From: Colwellia sp. Arc7-D | GTDB taxonomy: Bacteria; Pseudomonadota; Gammaproteobacteria; Enterobacterales; Alteromonadaceae | Assembly: GCF_003061515.1 (NCBI RefSeq) | Contig: NZ_CP028924.1 | Span: 3,472,001-3,536,000, forward strand | Direction: 5' to 3' | DNA: 64,000 nt | Part shown: piece by piece, positions 26,073-35,544 of the stretch | Layout of the letters: every line of letters starts with the position of its first letter | Numbering within the stretch: the stretch's first letter is position 1 | Notes under the pieces: model-generated | Seen by the model: only the letters and a program-made list of their open reading frames with translations | What the model was told of the DNA's origin: nothing | Databases searched by the model: none | Position numbers and translations under genes: made by a program

Positions 26073-28028
26073 TTATTTCGATAAGTTAATAACTTGCGCC
26101 TTTATTTCTGCATATCGCATGGCCTGACAAACACCGAAAAAACTTAACTGTCTAACTTTTGCGCGGGTAAATAATGGCACCGTCATACCTGACAAAAAAC
26201 GGCATAGCGTATCAATAGATAAACCTGCAGGTGTTGAACCTGCAGGGCTTTTCATAGTTGAAAAATGTTGCTTCAATTGCGTAATAGCTAGCTCAATAGT
26301 TTGTATGCTCACCGGTAGATGATTATTTGAATATTGTAATTTAGCCACCTGCCCACGACAAACTGAGCAATGCCCGCAGCTTTTAGGTGCTTGTTGATCA
26401 TCAAAGTAATGGCAAAGCTCTTGGGTTAAACAATGCTGACTTTGAAAGAATGCCACTAACTTATCAATACGCTGAATTTCTGACTGCTCTTTTTCATGAA
26501 AATAATGAAACAGTCGGTCCACTAAAGTAACATCGCTTAATGCGGCTATATCCACACTAAACACTTCGGTAGCTTTTTTCGTTTCTAACACAATGTGCTG
26601 TTGTTCGGCTAAATACTCAAGTGCAGCAACAATACGTTTTCTTGGTGCTTGAAAGCGAGAATACATTAAATCAAAGTCTGGCTCTCCCCAGATTTTTTTC
26701 ATTTTTGCCGCGCTAAAAACCTGTGCTAAAAACTCATTTCTTTCAGCATTAAAGCTACGAATAATATTTTCTTTTGGTGTGACGAACTTAAACTTAAAAT
26801 CAGCAAAATAACTGAACTTAGCGTTGATAACGCCCAATAGTTCTAATTGAACCAACAGCGTTTTTAGTGCTAATTGTTTAATATTACTCGCATTTGATAA
26901 ACTGAGTACTTGCAGTTCCCATTGACCACTGTGCATTTCGTTACGAATATTTTCTAACACATACTCAATACTGCTTCTTTCGGGGGTGTCAGCATAAACA
27001 AAGTTTTCTACCGTATGAATTCCATCAAGGTTAGCTAAGGTATAACAGGCTGCATTGCCTTTATCTCGCCCTGCTCGACCTATTTCTTGGCTATAGTTTT
27101 CAATGGACTTAGGTAAGTCGTAATGTATTACAAAGCGGATATCTGATTTATCAATTCCCATACCAAAGGCGATGGTGGCTACGATAACCGGCGTTTTACC
27201 TTGCATAAAGTCTTGCTGGATTTTCTGACGTACATCATCTTTAAAGCCCGCATGATAAGCTTTTGCTGATATACCTTGTTGTTGCAAATAATTCGCAACT
27301 TTTTCAGCACTTTGCTGCAAAGTAACATAAATAATACCGCAACCTTGATGATGTTGAATTAAATCGACTAAGGTTTGATTTTTTGCAACTTCCGCGACTG
27401 GCAAAACCGATAAGTCTAAGTTACTGCGATAAAAGCCTGTTTGTACTATATGCTTGTCATCGATACTAAACTTTTTCGCCATATCTTGCTTAACGTGTTT
27501 AGTAGCGGTTGCGGTCAGTAATAACACTAAAGGAATATTTAGCTCTTCTCGATAACGTGGTAATTTTAAGTAATCAGGTCGAAAATTATGCCCCCACTCA
27601 GATATACAGTGCGCCTCGTCAACGACTAACATCGATATGGCAATTGACTCAATAAACTGACGAAAACGCTCATTTTTAAAGCGTTCAACCGACACCATTA
27701 AGATTTTGATTTTACCGTCGCGAACATCACGCGTGACTTGTTGGCTCTCTTCGAACGATAACGTTGAATCAATGCTAGCACCAGCAATACCCTTGGCATG
27801 TAAAAATGCTAACTGATCTTTCATCAAAGCCAACAATGGCGACACCACTAGGGTTAAATGCGGTAAATTGATTGCCGCTAACTGATAACAAAGCGACTTT
27901 CCTGCGCCTGTGGGAAATATGGCAAGTGAAGATTCACCATTAAGTAATTGCGATATCGTTTGTTCTTGCCCGATTCTAAAGTCGTCAAAGCCAAAGGTAG
28001 TTTTTAAGGATTGATGTAAAGTCGACAT
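26073..28028 (-). CDS. RecQ-family ATP-dependent DNA helicase
   Basis: A 651-residue superfamily 2 helicase. Motif 0 is FGFDDFRIGQEQTI, Walker A is IFPTGAGKSLCYQL, the DEAH box is MLVVDEAHCISEWGHNFRPDY, motif III LLTATAT, and motif VI SQEIGRAGRDKGNA. The RecQ zinc site is recognisable late in the protein (LCHYFDDQQAPKSCGHCSVCRG). No HRDC domain follows; instead the protein ends with a roughly 80-residue tail. It is thus RecQ-like but differs from E. coli RecQ, which has HRDC, and may be a paralogue. It unwinds DNA 3' to 5' by family inference. It is preceded by a RidA gene 34 bases upstream on the same strand. Confidence 0.9.
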   Translation of the reverse strand: MSTLHQSLKTTFGFDDFRIGQEQTISQLLNGESSLAIFPTGAGKSLCYQLAAINLPHLTLVVSPLLALMKDQLAFLHAKGIAGASIDSTLSFEESQQVTRDVRDGKIKILMVSVERFKNERFRQFIESIAISMLVVDEAHCISEWGHNFRPDYLKLPRYREELNIPLVLLLTATATKHVKQDMAKKFSIDDKHIVQTGFYRSNLDLSVLPVAEVAKNQTLVDLIQHHQGCGIIYVTLQQSAEKVANYLQQQGISAKAYHAGFKDDVRQKIQQDFMQGKTPVIVATIAFGMGIDKSDIRFVIHYDLPKSIENYSQEIGRAGRDKGNAACYTLANLDGIHTVENFVYADTPERSSIEYVLENIRNEMHSGQWELQVLSLSNASNIKQLALKTLLVQLELLGVINAKFSYFADFKFKFVTPKENIIRSFNAERNEFLAQVFSAAKMKKIWGEPDFDLMYSRFQAPRKRIVAALEYLAEQQHIVLETKKATEVFSVDIAALSDVTLVDRLFHYFHEKEQSEIQRIDKLVAFFQSQHCLTQELCHYFDDQQAPKSCGHCSVCRGQVAKLQYSNNHLPVSIQTIELAITQLKQHFSTMKSPAGSTPAGLSIDTLCRFLSGMTVPLFTRAKVRQLSFFGVCQAMRYAEIKAQVINLSK

Positions 28029-28062
28029 ATATAGCCTATTTTCTTAATATCGCGCTAACTTA

Positions 28063-28413
28063 CTATACTTCAGCCGCGACTACACTTATTTCAACTAACA
28101 ATACATCTCTTGCCATTGCTGCTTGCACACAAGCACGAGCAGGTGCGAAGCCATCAGGAACCCAAGCATCCCATACGGCATTCATCGCTGCAAAATCAGC
28201 CATTGTTTTTAAGTATATTGTCGCTGAAAGCATATGCTGCTTTGAACTTCCTGCTTGTGTTAATAATGCTTCAACTTTATCTAACATTGTTTGTGTTTGA
28301 TGAGTAATATCTTGCGTCGCGTCAGCACACACTTGACCACACAAATAAACCGTACCCTTGTGTTTAACAATACGACTCATGCGCGGTTTAGTTTCTAATC
28401 TTTCAATAGTCAT
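28063..28413 (-). CDS. RidA/YjgF-family enamine deaminase-like protein
   Basis: A 116-residue protein of the Rid family. It has the trimer-forming fold signatures [56 protein letters not shown] and the conserved [19 protein letters not shown], with the Arg (in PARACVQ) that binds the carboxylate of imine intermediates. Archetypal RidA hydrolyses 2-aminoacrylate; this sequence ([13 protein letters not shown]) resembles the YoaB-type branch, so its substrate is uncertain. It starts 70 bases after the lipoprotein terminator and may be co-transcribed with the downstream helicase. Confidence 0.9.
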   Translation of the reverse strand: MTIERLETKPRMSRIVKHKGTVYLCGQVCADATQDITHQTQTMLDKVEALLTQAGSSKQHMLSATIYLKTMADFAAMNAVWDAWVPDGFAPARACVQAAMARDVLLVEISVVAAEV

Positions 28414-28432
28414 TTAATTTCCATTCACATAT

Positions 28433-28463
28433 AAAAAAGCCCTGCTAAATGTTAACAGGGCTT
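28433..28463 (-). terminator. Intrinsic terminator of the lipoprotein operon
   Basis: An 8-bp stem (AAGCCCTG at 28437-28444, CAGGGCTT at 28456-28463) with an 11-base loop, followed on the minus strand by a T6 run. It is 21 bases beyond the stop of the second lipoprotein gene. Confidence 0.85.
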
Positions 28464-28483
28464 GTGGTGATTAACACTAATAA

Positions 28484-29026
28484 TTAACGTTGAGTAGCTT
28501 TCATAAAATCTGGATCATTAAATAAAGCGCCACAAAGTTTTTGTACCAAAACAGGGTAATTTAATTGGCCATTTGGAATAGCAATGCTCCCTATAAATGA
28601 TGACTCAAACTCATGGGTAACAGAGATTGATTTTGTAAAAATAACGCTATCCTTGTTTGTAACAACAAACTCAACAGTCATTTTGCCATCACCTACTGAA
28701 AAACCCGATACATCAATATCATTTTCAATAAGTTTGCCGGCAATAACAATGGAAGAAACACCTGAATAAAGCTTTGCTGCCGTTAATTCACTTTGTAGGG
28801 CTGATTCTAAATAATCGCCAAAAGACTTATTATTAGGAGAAACTAAACTAGAACCACGAAGTGAAATAGAGTTAAGCTTTTTATTATCTTCAATGTTGCC
28901 AACAGCCATTAACTCAAGAGAACTTCGTTTCAAGTGCTGTAAATTATCCATTGAGTTTTTGTATGGCGGTGCAACCATAGTACATGCAGATAAAAACAAC
29001 ACCGTAAAAATCGCTAAATATTTCAT
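28484..29026 (-). CDS. Predicted lipoprotein of unknown function (second gene of pair)
   Basis: A 180-residue protein with a short signal peptide and a lipobox ending at Cys15 (FLSAC), so it is a predicted lipoprotein, probably of the outer membrane because the residues after Cys are Thr-Met rather than Asp. The mature protein has a helix SFGDYLESALQSELTAAKLY and several strand-like segments (IVIAGKLIEND, MTVEFVVTNKDSVIFTKSI). This resembles small periplasmic-facing lipoproteins built as an alpha-beta sandwich, but I do not recognise a named family. It follows the first lipoprotein gene by 15 bases, with an AGGGAGGT-type ribosome binding site, and ends in a strong terminator. Confidence 0.7.
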   Translation of the reverse strand: MKYLAIFTVLFLSACTMVAPPYKNSMDNLQHLKRSSLELMAVGNIEDNKKLNSISLRGSSLVSPNNKSFGDYLESALQSELTAAKLYSGVSSIVIAGKLIENDIDVSGFSVGDGKMTVEFVVTNKDSVIFTKSISVTHEFESSFIGSIAIPNGQLNYPVLVQKLCGALFNDPDFMKATQR

Positions 29027-29041
29027 ATAGACCTCCCTGTG

Positions 29042-29617
29042 TTATTCAGTAATGTTGTTGAGCTCTTCAACAAGTAGATTAATTGCTTGCTCTGAAGCGC
29101 GACGGGCAGAAAGTGAAAAGTCACTTTTAAATTCATCGAACTCTGCATGACCAGCCGACTCGACTGTTTTTTCCCAAACCAACTCACCATTCGCATCGAT
29201 TGCTTTACATATCAATTTGATTGAAAAGTCTGTCGCAGGCCAAGTCATTAAACTATCAGAGCTTGAATTAGTTTCTATTTCAGGTACAAAAATTAAGGAA
29301 ATGCCTTTCTCATTGATAAAGTCACTCTCATCTAATGATTTTACCGAGTAAACATCTTTGTACTTACTTGATAAAGCAGTATAAAAAGCACTTTCTAAAT
29401 CACTATATGGTAGATAGGTTATTTTATCGCCACCGCCACCTGGCGAGGTTACTTTTTTCTTTTTGTTTTCATCAGAGATGTAATAACCAACAATTTTTTC
29501 ACTCTTATTTTCTGCTTGGTTAATATTTGCCATATCTGGGTTTATTTCAATTTGGTGCGCACAGCCTGTAACGAGTAGAGCTAGCAGCACTATAATGCTT
29601 TGAATATATATTTTCAC
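29042..29617 (-). CDS. Predicted lipoprotein of unknown function (first gene of pair)
   Basis: A 191-residue protein starting at a GTG with a lipobox ending at Cys19 (LVTGC) after a hydrophobic signal. After the lipid anchor comes a polar stretch, a Gly-rich turn (SPGGGGDK) and then YLPYSDLESAFYTALSSKYKD, a helix similarly placed to the one in the neighbouring lipoprotein, followed by predicted strands (SLIFVPEIETN, FSIKLICKAIDANGELVW). Both proteins may share a fold, but I see no convincing sequence identity. The pair forms a two-gene operon of its own between guaA and the RidA gene. No function can be assigned. Confidence 0.7.
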   Translation of the reverse strand: MKIYIQSIIVLLALLVTGCAHQIEINPDMANINQAENKSEKIVGYYISDENKKKKVTSPGGGGDKITYLPYSDLESAFYTALSSKYKDVYSVKSLDESDFINEKGISLIFVPEIETNSSSDSLMTWPATDFSIKLICKAIDANGELVWEKTVESAGHAEFDEFKSDFSLSARRASEQAINLLVEELNNITE

Positions 29618-29797
29618 TGAGGATCCCTTTCAATTTATTATTGTTTATTACTTGTTATTATTTTGTTAACTAAAGTTAACGAGCACAATGTACATATTTT
29701 TTTCTTCATATTCAATAATTAACTATAAACACTACTATCGATTTTACTGTCAAAATTGAATCAAAAAACATAGTTTACCTATTGTATTTAAGGCAAA

Positions 29798-29825
29798 AAA
29801 AAACCTGCTTCTTAGCAGGTTTTTT
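29798..29825. terminator. Strong terminator downstream of guaA
   Basis: A 12-bp perfect stem (AAAAAACCTGCT at 29798-29809, AGCAGGTTTTTT at 29814-29825) with a 4-base loop and T-runs on both strands. It lies 48 bases beyond the guaA stop and also shields the lipoprotein operon promoter. Confidence 0.9.
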
Positions 29826-29873
29826 AAATTTATTTGATTCATTTACTTCGTTAATGAAGATATAAAAGAAAAA

Positions 29874-31451
29874 TTATTCCCACTCGATAGTGGCAGGTGG
29901 CTTGCCTGATATATCATAAACCACACGAGATATACCATCAATCTCATTGATAATACGGTTAGATACCAGACCTAAAAAGTCGTAAGGTAAATGTGACCAA
30001 CGAGCCGTCATAAAGTCGATAGTTTCCACACAGCGCAAACTTACTACCCAATCATATTTACGCGCATCACCCATCACACCAACAGAGCGTACAGGTAAAA
30101 ACACGGTAAATGCTTGGCTTACTTTTTTGTATAAGTCATGCTTGTGTAATTCTTCAATGAAAATATGATCCGCACGACGTAATAAGTCAGCATATTCTTT
30201 TTTCACTTCACCTAAAATACGCACACCTAAACCTGGTCCAGGGAACGGATGACGATATAACATATCGTAAGGTAGCCCTAACTCGAGTCCGATTTTACGT
30301 ACTTCATCTTTAAATAATTCACGTAAAGGCTCAACTAAACCAAGCTTCATATGATCAGGTAAACCACCAACATTATGATGAGATTTAATCACATGGGCTT
30401 TACCAGTAGCAGATGCCGCTGACTCTATAACATCAGGGTAAATAGTGCCTTGCGCTAACCATTTAGCGTTGCTGAGTTTATTCGCTTCTTCATCAAAAAT
30501 TTCAACAAAAACATTGCCAATAATTTTACGTTTGGCTTCTGGCTCGCTCTCAGTCGCTAAGCGATCTAAGAAACGGTTTTCAGCATTAACATGAATAATC
30601 TTTAGACCAAAATGGTCACCGAACATATCCATCACTTGCTGACCTTCGTTTAAACGTAATAAACCGTTATCAACAAACACACATGTTAACTTGTCACCAA
30701 TCGCGCGATGTAAAAGCATAGCAACAACTGATGAATCAACACCACCTGATAAACCAAGAATTACTTCGTCATCGCCAATTTGTGCTTTCATTTTTTCAAT
30801 GGCGTCTTCAATAATTGACGCTGGGGTCCACAATTTTTCACATTGACAAATATCAACGACAAAGTGCTCTAAAATACGCAAACCTTGTTTAGTATGTGTT
30901 ACTTCAGGATGAAATTGCACACCGTAAAATTGCTTTTCTTCATTGGCCATTGCTGCATATTTACAACTTGGTGTTTGTGCTACGGTGACAAAGCCATCAG
31001 GAATTGCTGATACTTTATCGCCGTGACTCATCCAAACATCTAATAACGCATTACCGTTTGCACTGACGTTATCTTCTATAGCATTAAAAAGCGCCGATTT
31101 AGCGATAACTTCAACAGCGGCATAACCAAACTCTTTATGCTCAGAGCCTTCAACAGCACCGCCCAATTGCTCAGCCATTGTCTGCATGCCATAGCAAATG
31201 CCTAATACAGGTACACCGGCATTAAAAACATATTCAGGTGCACGAGGAGAGTTGTGCTCAGTAACTGACTCAGGTCCGCCAGCTAATATAATACCTGTAG
31301 GGTTAAAGCCTTCAATTTGTTCTTGAGTAACATCCCAAGCCCATAATTCACAGTAAACGCCTATTTCTCGTACACGACGAGCAATAAGTTGAGTGTATTG
31401 CGAACCAAAATCTAATATCAGTATGCGGTGATCATGAATGTCTTTACTCAT
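29874..31451 (-). CDS. guaA: GMP synthase (glutamine-hydrolysing)
   Basis: A 525-residue enzyme converting XMP to GMP. The N-terminal class I glutamine amidotransferase has the nucleophile Cys in [12 protein letters not shown] and the His-Glu dyad in [11 protein letters not shown]; the ATP pyrophosphatase P-loop is [16 protein letters not shown]; the dimerisation domain ends with KPPATIEWE, the invariant C-terminus. Length equals E. coli GuaA. It is the second gene after guaB; the 232-base gap contains a large hairpin. AGGA seven to ten bases upstream supports the start. Confidence 0.97.
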   Translation of the reverse strand: MSKDIHDHRILILDFGSQYTQLIARRVREIGVYCELWAWDVTQEQIEGFNPTGIILAGGPESVTEHNSPRAPEYVFNAGVPVLGICYGMQTMAEQLGGAVEGSEHKEFGYAAVEVIAKSALFNAIEDNVSANGNALLDVWMSHGDKVSAIPDGFVTVAQTPSCKYAAMANEEKQFYGVQFHPEVTHTKQGLRILEHFVVDICQCEKLWTPASIIEDAIEKMKAQIGDDEVILGLSGGVDSSVVAMLLHRAIGDKLTCVFVDNGLLRLNEGQQVMDMFGDHFGLKIIHVNAENRFLDRLATESEPEAKRKIIGNVFVEIFDEEANKLSNAKWLAQGTIYPDVIESAASATGKAHVIKSHHNVGGLPDHMKLGLVEPLRELFKDEVRKIGLELGLPYDMLYRHPFPGPGLGVRILGEVKKEYADLLRRADHIFIEELHKHDLYKKVSQAFTVFLPVRSVGVMGDARKYDWVVSLRCVETIDFMTARWSHLPYDFLGLVSNRIINEIDGISRVVYDISGKPPATIEWE

Positions 31452-31484
31452 GTTGTTTTCCTACTTTTATTTAACAATAAAATG

Positions 31485-31527
31485 AATAGGCTGAGCTTGC
31501 TCAATATGAGTTAGCGCTCAGCCTATT
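31485..31527. other. Large stem-loop in the guaB-guaA intergenic region
   Basis: AATAGGCTGAGC at 31485-31496 pairs perfectly with GCTCAGCCTATT at 31516-31527 (12 bp). The loop contains a second small inverted repeat (CTCA-ATAT-GAG). The minus strand, which is transcribed from guaB to guaA, has only a moderate T-rich tail (CATTTTATT). It may end most guaB transcripts or set the guaB:guaA ratio. Confidence 0.65.
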
Positions 31528-31683
31528 TGAATTTTTAGATGACATTTTCAATCATCTATTTCTATAATTTCTGTCAACATTCAATCGAAAATATTGCCGT
31601 CATATAAACGTCAGTAGCTTGATGCTTAGTTTACTGGTTGAGTACTCACAACCTTAAAATTGACGACAATAATTCAACAAAGC

Positions 31684-33156
31684 CTAACCTGTTCTGTAGT
31701 TAGGTGCTTCTTTTGTTATGGCAACATCATGCACGTGCGACTCACCCATACCTGCAGAAGTGATTTTCATAAATTCTGGTTTAGTACGCATAATTTCAAT
31801 CGTTGCTGAACCAGTTAAGCCCATTGATGAACGCAAGCCACCCATTTGTTGATGAATAATTGCTGCAACAGGACCTTTATAAGCAACACGACCTTCAATA
31901 CCTTCAGGTACTAACTTGTCTGCTTCACCATCTGACTTTTGGAAGTAACGATCACTTGAACCTTCTTTTTGGCTCATCGCGCCTAAAGAACCCATGCCGC
32001 GATATGACTTATAGTAACGACCTTGATAAAGCTCGACTTCACCAGGTGCTTCTTCAGTACCTGCAAGCATGCTCCCCACCATTACACAATGTGCGCCAGC
32101 AACTAGTGCCTTGGCAATATCGCCCGAAAAGCGAATGCCGCCATCAGCAATAACCGGAATACCTGTACCTTTTAAGGCTTCAACAGCATTCGAAATAGCG
32201 GTTAATTGCGGTACACCTACACCCGTAACGATACGAGTAGTACAAATAGAACCTGGACCTATACCAACTTTTACCGCGTCAACACCAACATCTGCCAGTG
32301 CTTTAGCACCAGCACCTGTAGCAACGTTACCTGCAATAATTTGTAAATCAGGATAACGAGTGCGTGTTTCAGCAACGCGGTCAATAACACCTTGCGAATG
32401 ACCGTGTGAAGTATCAATTAATAGTACATCTACACCAGCAGCAACAAGCGCGTCAATACGTTCGTCTGTACCTGCACCAACACCAACAGCAGCACCAACA
32501 CGTAAACGACCTAACTCGTCTTTACATGCGTTAGGTTTGCTTTCAGCTTTTTGGTAATCTTTAACGGTAATTAAGCCCTTCAAAGTAAAGGCATCATCGA
32601 TCATGAGAATTTTTTCAATGCGATGCTCATGCATCAAACATAAAATTTCTTCACGCGAAGCACCTTCTTTAACGGTGACTAATTTATCTTTTTTGGTCAT
32701 CAATGCTGAAACCGGCTTTTCTAAGTCAGTTTCAAAACGTAAATCACGACCAGTAATAATACCGACCAATTTATTTTTTTCATCAACAACAGGGAAACCA
32801 GAAAAACCAAGCTCATCCGCTAAACGCATAGTATCTAGGATACTTGCACTAGGGTTAACGGTTACTGGATCTGAAACAATACCACTTTCAAATTTCTTTA
32901 CTTGAGAAACATTTTTGGCTTGTTCAGCAATGGTCATATTTTTATGAATAAAACCTATGCCACCTTCTTGTGCTAAGGTAATGGCTAAACGCGCTTCGGT
33001 CACTGTGTCCATCGACGCAGAGATCATAGGAACATTTAAATTGATCTTTCGAGTTAATTTGGTTTTTAAATCGGCAGTATGAGGCAGTACCGTAGAATGA
33101 GCAGGTACCAGTAAAACATCGTCAAAAGTTAACGCTTCTTGGGCAATTCTTAACAT
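31684..33156 (-). CDS. guaB: Inosine-5'-monophosphate dehydrogenase
   Basis: A 490-residue enzyme oxidising IMP to XMP, the committed step of guanine nucleotide synthesis. It starts [19 protein letters not shown]; two CBS domains (about 95-200) are inserted in the TIM barrel; the catalytic cysteine is in [17 protein letters not shown]; the flap and the phosphate sites ([27 protein letters not shown]) are intact. It is first in guaB-guaA and divergent from xseA, the conserved gammaproteobacterial arrangement. A sigma70-like promoter is visible upstream. Confidence 0.97.
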   Translation of the reverse strand: MLRIAQEALTFDDVLLVPAHSTVLPHTADLKTKLTRKINLNVPMISASMDTVTEARLAITLAQEGGIGFIHKNMTIAEQAKNVSQVKKFESGIVSDPVTVNPSASILDTMRLADELGFSGFPVVDEKNKLVGIITGRDLRFETDLEKPVSALMTKKDKLVTVKEGASREEILCLMHEHRIEKILMIDDAFTLKGLITVKDYQKAESKPNACKDELGRLRVGAAVGVGAGTDERIDALVAAGVDVLLIDTSHGHSQGVIDRVAETRTRYPDLQIIAGNVATGAGAKALADVGVDAVKVGIGPGSICTTRIVTGVGVPQLTAISNAVEALKGTGIPVIADGGIRFSGDIAKALVAGAHCVMVGSMLAGTEEAPGEVELYQGRYYKSYRGMGSLGAMSQKEGSSDRYFQKSDGEADKLVPEGIEGRVAYKGPVAAIIHQQMGGLRSSMGLTGSATIEIMRTKPEFMKITSAGMGESHVHDVAITKEAPNYRTG

Positions 33157-33205
33157 CGCAACATCTCTCTAAAATGAGTGGTTAGGGAGGAAATATTGCG
33201 GCAGA

Positions 33206-33234
33206 ATTTTAACCGCTTTCCCTGCTAAGGTAAA
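33206..33234 (-). promoter_or_regulatory. Candidate sigma70 promoter of guaBA
   Basis: On the minus strand TTTACC (33229-33234) and TAAAAT (33206-33211) are separated by 17 bases and lie about 50 bases before the guaB start codon. Four of six -35 bases and five of six -10 bases match the consensus. Confidence 0.45.
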
Positions 33235-33345
33235 CTTATAATTGCAATTAATCGAAAATAAACTGTCGATGCTTGGCTAAACAAATATATAATACTTAAT
33301 AATGACACCTTCATTTCCTCTTAATATTAAAAAAGTAACGTATTT

Positions 33346-34683
33346 ATGGCTCAACAGCATATTCTTCAAGTAAGTGAACTCACCAAAAAAGTACGTTTTA
33401 TTCTAGAAAGTGAGTTAAATACGGTCTGGTTATGTGGTGAAATTTCTAATTTTATTGCCGCCGGTTCAGGGCATTGGTATTTATCACTTAAAGATCAAAA
33501 GTCACAAGTTCGTTGTGCCATGTTTAAAGGCAATAATCGCAGAGTAAGAATACAACCGCAAAATGGTCAGCAGGTTTTAGTGCGGGCCAAAGTATCATTG
33601 TACGAACCTAGAGGCGACTTCCAACTTATTATCGAACAAATGGAGTCTGCCGGTGAAGGGCTATTACGACAACAATATCAATTATTAAAAGATAAACTAC
33701 ATAACGAAGGCTTATTCGAACTTCATCACAAGCAAGTCATCCCTAAGTTAATTCAAACGGTAGGTATAATTACCTCCCCTACCGGTGCTGCGGTAAAAGA
33801 TATCATCACAGTACTCAACCGTAGAAACCCTTTATTAAAAGTTATTATTTACCCCGTGTTAGTGCAAGGCGAGCAGGCTAAATATGATATTGCTCAGGCA
33901 ATAGCTTTGGCAAATCAACGCAACGAGGTAGACGTATTATTAATATCACGTGGCGGTGGTTCTCTAGAAGATTTATGGGCTTTTAATGAAGAAATAGTGG
34001 CACGTGCTATTTTTCAATCCATATTACCGACTATCAGTGGCGTGGGTCATGAAATAGATACTACATTATCTGATTATGTGGCTGATTTAAGGGCCCCAAC
34101 CCCCTCTGCTGCAGCCGAACTTGTTTCTGCTGATGTTGATGAACGGATCAATAGCGTTAAGGTTCTTCTCAGCCGTGCTCAATTAGCGATCAAACAACAA
34201 TTACAACGTTCAAGATTCTCTGTGGTAAATTTAAACCACCGATTAGGCCAAGTTCACCCTGAACATCAATTACAAAATAAACAACAAAAATCGGATGAAC
34301 TCACTTTACGTTTGCAAGGGTTTATATCTCGAAAACTTAATCAAGTTAAGCACCAGCCTAGCTATCTCCAGCAACGTCTTTTAAATGCAAGCCCGGCTAA
34401 CAAGATAAAACGTAATTTACTGTATTGTGAGCAACTAATAACACAACTTAGTAGTGCACAACAACGACTATTAATGCTTAAAAGAGAGTCTTTTGCTCAT
34501 CAATGCGAACAGCTACATATTGTTAGCCCGCTAGCAACGATTGCTCGGGGTTACAGCATAACTCGCACTGAACAGGGTGACATGATTAAAAGTATCAAAG
34601 ATATTACGATTGAAAGTAATATTAAAGTGGAAGTTTCAGATGGTGTAATAGACGCTAAAGTAATAGCGGTGAAAGCAAATTAA
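33346..34683 (+). CDS. xseA: Exodeoxyribonuclease VII large subunit
   Basis: A 445-residue protein. The N-terminal OB fold is recognised by LQVSELTKKVRFILESEL, LCGEISNFIAAGSGHWYLSLKD and VRCAMFKGNNRR; the catalytic domain has IGIITSPTGAAVKDI-type sequence, DVLLISRGGGSLEDLWAFNEE, and GVGHEIDTTLSDYVADLRAPTPSAAAEL. A coiled-coil region follows and the C-terminal strand domain has PLATIARGYSIT. Together with XseB it degrades single-stranded DNA. Divergent xseA/guaB is standard. Its stop codon overlaps that of the convergent PilZ gene. Confidence 0.96.
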   Translation: MAQQHILQVSELTKKVRFILESELNTVWLCGEISNFIAAGSGHWYLSLKDQKSQVRCAMFKGNNRRVRIQPQNGQQVLVRAKVSLYEPRGDFQLIIEQMESAGEGLLRQQYQLLKDKLHNEGLFELHHKQVIPKLIQTVGIITSPTGAAVKDIITVLNRRNPLLKVIIYPVLVQGEQAKYDIAQAIALANQRNEVDVLLISRGGGSLEDLWAFNEEIVARAIFQSILPTISGVGHEIDTTLSDYVADLRAPTPSAAAELVSADVDERINSVKVLLSRAQLAIKQQLQRSRFSVVNLNHRLGQVHPEHQLQNKQQKSDELTLRLQGFISRKLNQVKHQPSYLQQRLLNASPANKIKRNLLYCEQLITQLSSAQQRLLMLKRESFAHQCEQLHIVSPLATIARGYSITRTEQGDMIKSIKDITIESNIKVEVSDGVIDAKVIAVKAN

Positions 34684-35363
34684 CCGGATAAGATTACCGC
34701 TTCTTGTAATAGTTTAGTCACTTCTGACTTGCTTGAGTCGCTAAATTTAACACCGAGTAATACGCCCCCCGCTTGAATTTTACTATTACAAATTTCAGCT
34801 TCAAGCTTAAGGTTTTTTAAGCTCTGAAAATCTTCGATAATAATTTCTACTGGCTTATCATCAGTTAATGTAAGCTTTTCTCCATTAGTGATCATGAGCT
34901 TACAGCCAGAAACAGAAATATCAGAAATTATTGATCCCCAATACTCATCTTTAATTTTAGTTTTAGCTTTAATATAGGTTTCAATGCGCATAGAAGACCG
35001 TAAGTTTTGTAAACTTACTTCGCGTGGAAACTCTAAGACTAAAATACGTGATGGTATTTGAATTGACTGTTTCAAATTAGAAATAAAGGCAACCACAGCT
35101 CCTTCATGCCCTTCAATTAAACCGCGTACCGTTACACCCATGCCAGGAGCAATGTATTGAGCGAAAGTACCCATTTTTGAGCTGTCAGGGTATTGAACTA
35201 AGACATAGTGTTTCTGCAAATAACCAATAAAAGTTGAACGAAACTTTCCACGTTGTCCCGCAGGAGTCGACATATCTAGTGTCACAACAGCGCCGGGATG
35301 TAATAAAGCTAAATTATTATTTAACCGTGCTACCGTTTCAATTCTCGCTGAAGTATCAGGCAT
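34680..35363 (-). CDS. PilZ-domain protein, probable c-di-GMP receptor (YcgR-like layout)
   Basis: A 227-residue protein with an N-terminal beta-barrel-like domain (about 1-110) of the kind found before PilZ in YcgR, and a C-terminal PilZ domain. The c-di-GMP motifs are intact: RSSMR (RxxxR) and DISVSG (D/NxSxxG). It should bind cyclic di-GMP and could influence motility or envelope functions; the target is unknown. A diguanylate cyclase gene with an intact active site is encoded later in this window, but the two need not work together. Convergent with xseA, stops overlapping by four bases. Confidence 0.88.
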   Translation of the reverse strand: MPDTSARIETVARLNNNLALLHPGAVVTLDMSTPAGQRGKFRSTFIGYLQKHYVLVQYPDSSKMGTFAQYIAPGMGVTVRGLIEGHEGAVVAFISNLKQSIQIPSRILVLEFPREVSLQNLRSSMRIETYIKAKTKIKDEYWGSIISDISVSGCKLMITNGEKLTLTDDKPVEIIIEDFQSLKNLKLEAEICNSKIQAGGVLLGVKFSDSSKSEVTKLLQEAVILSG

Positions 35364-35498
35364 AAATTTCCAAAAATTTTATTCTTAATGAAACAAAATA
35401 ATACTGTTAAATAAGATGCTTAGAGAGTTTACATTAGCGGAATATAGTCGCTAACGCAATATACTTTGCTGTAATTTTATACAAAATTTAGTGATAAA

Positions 35499-35524
35499 AA
35501 AACTGACCTTAATAAGTCAGTTTT
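35499..35524 (-). terminator. Intrinsic terminator of der
   Basis: A 9-bp perfect stem (AAAACTGAC at 35499-35507, GTCAGTTTT at 35516-35524), 8-base loop, and a T7 run on the minus strand, 20 bases beyond the der stop. Confidence 0.88.
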
Positions 35525-35544
35525 CTATAACTAAAAAATAACTC

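Noticed and set aside
28484..29617. The lipoprotein pair as a duplicated gene
   Set aside because: Apart from the lipobox and a similarly placed helix I see no consistent residue identity, so duplication is not supported.
31860..32905. Several frames opposite guaB
   Set aside because: They lie wholly within the conserved IMP dehydrogenase gene on the other strand and have the typical biased composition of shadows.
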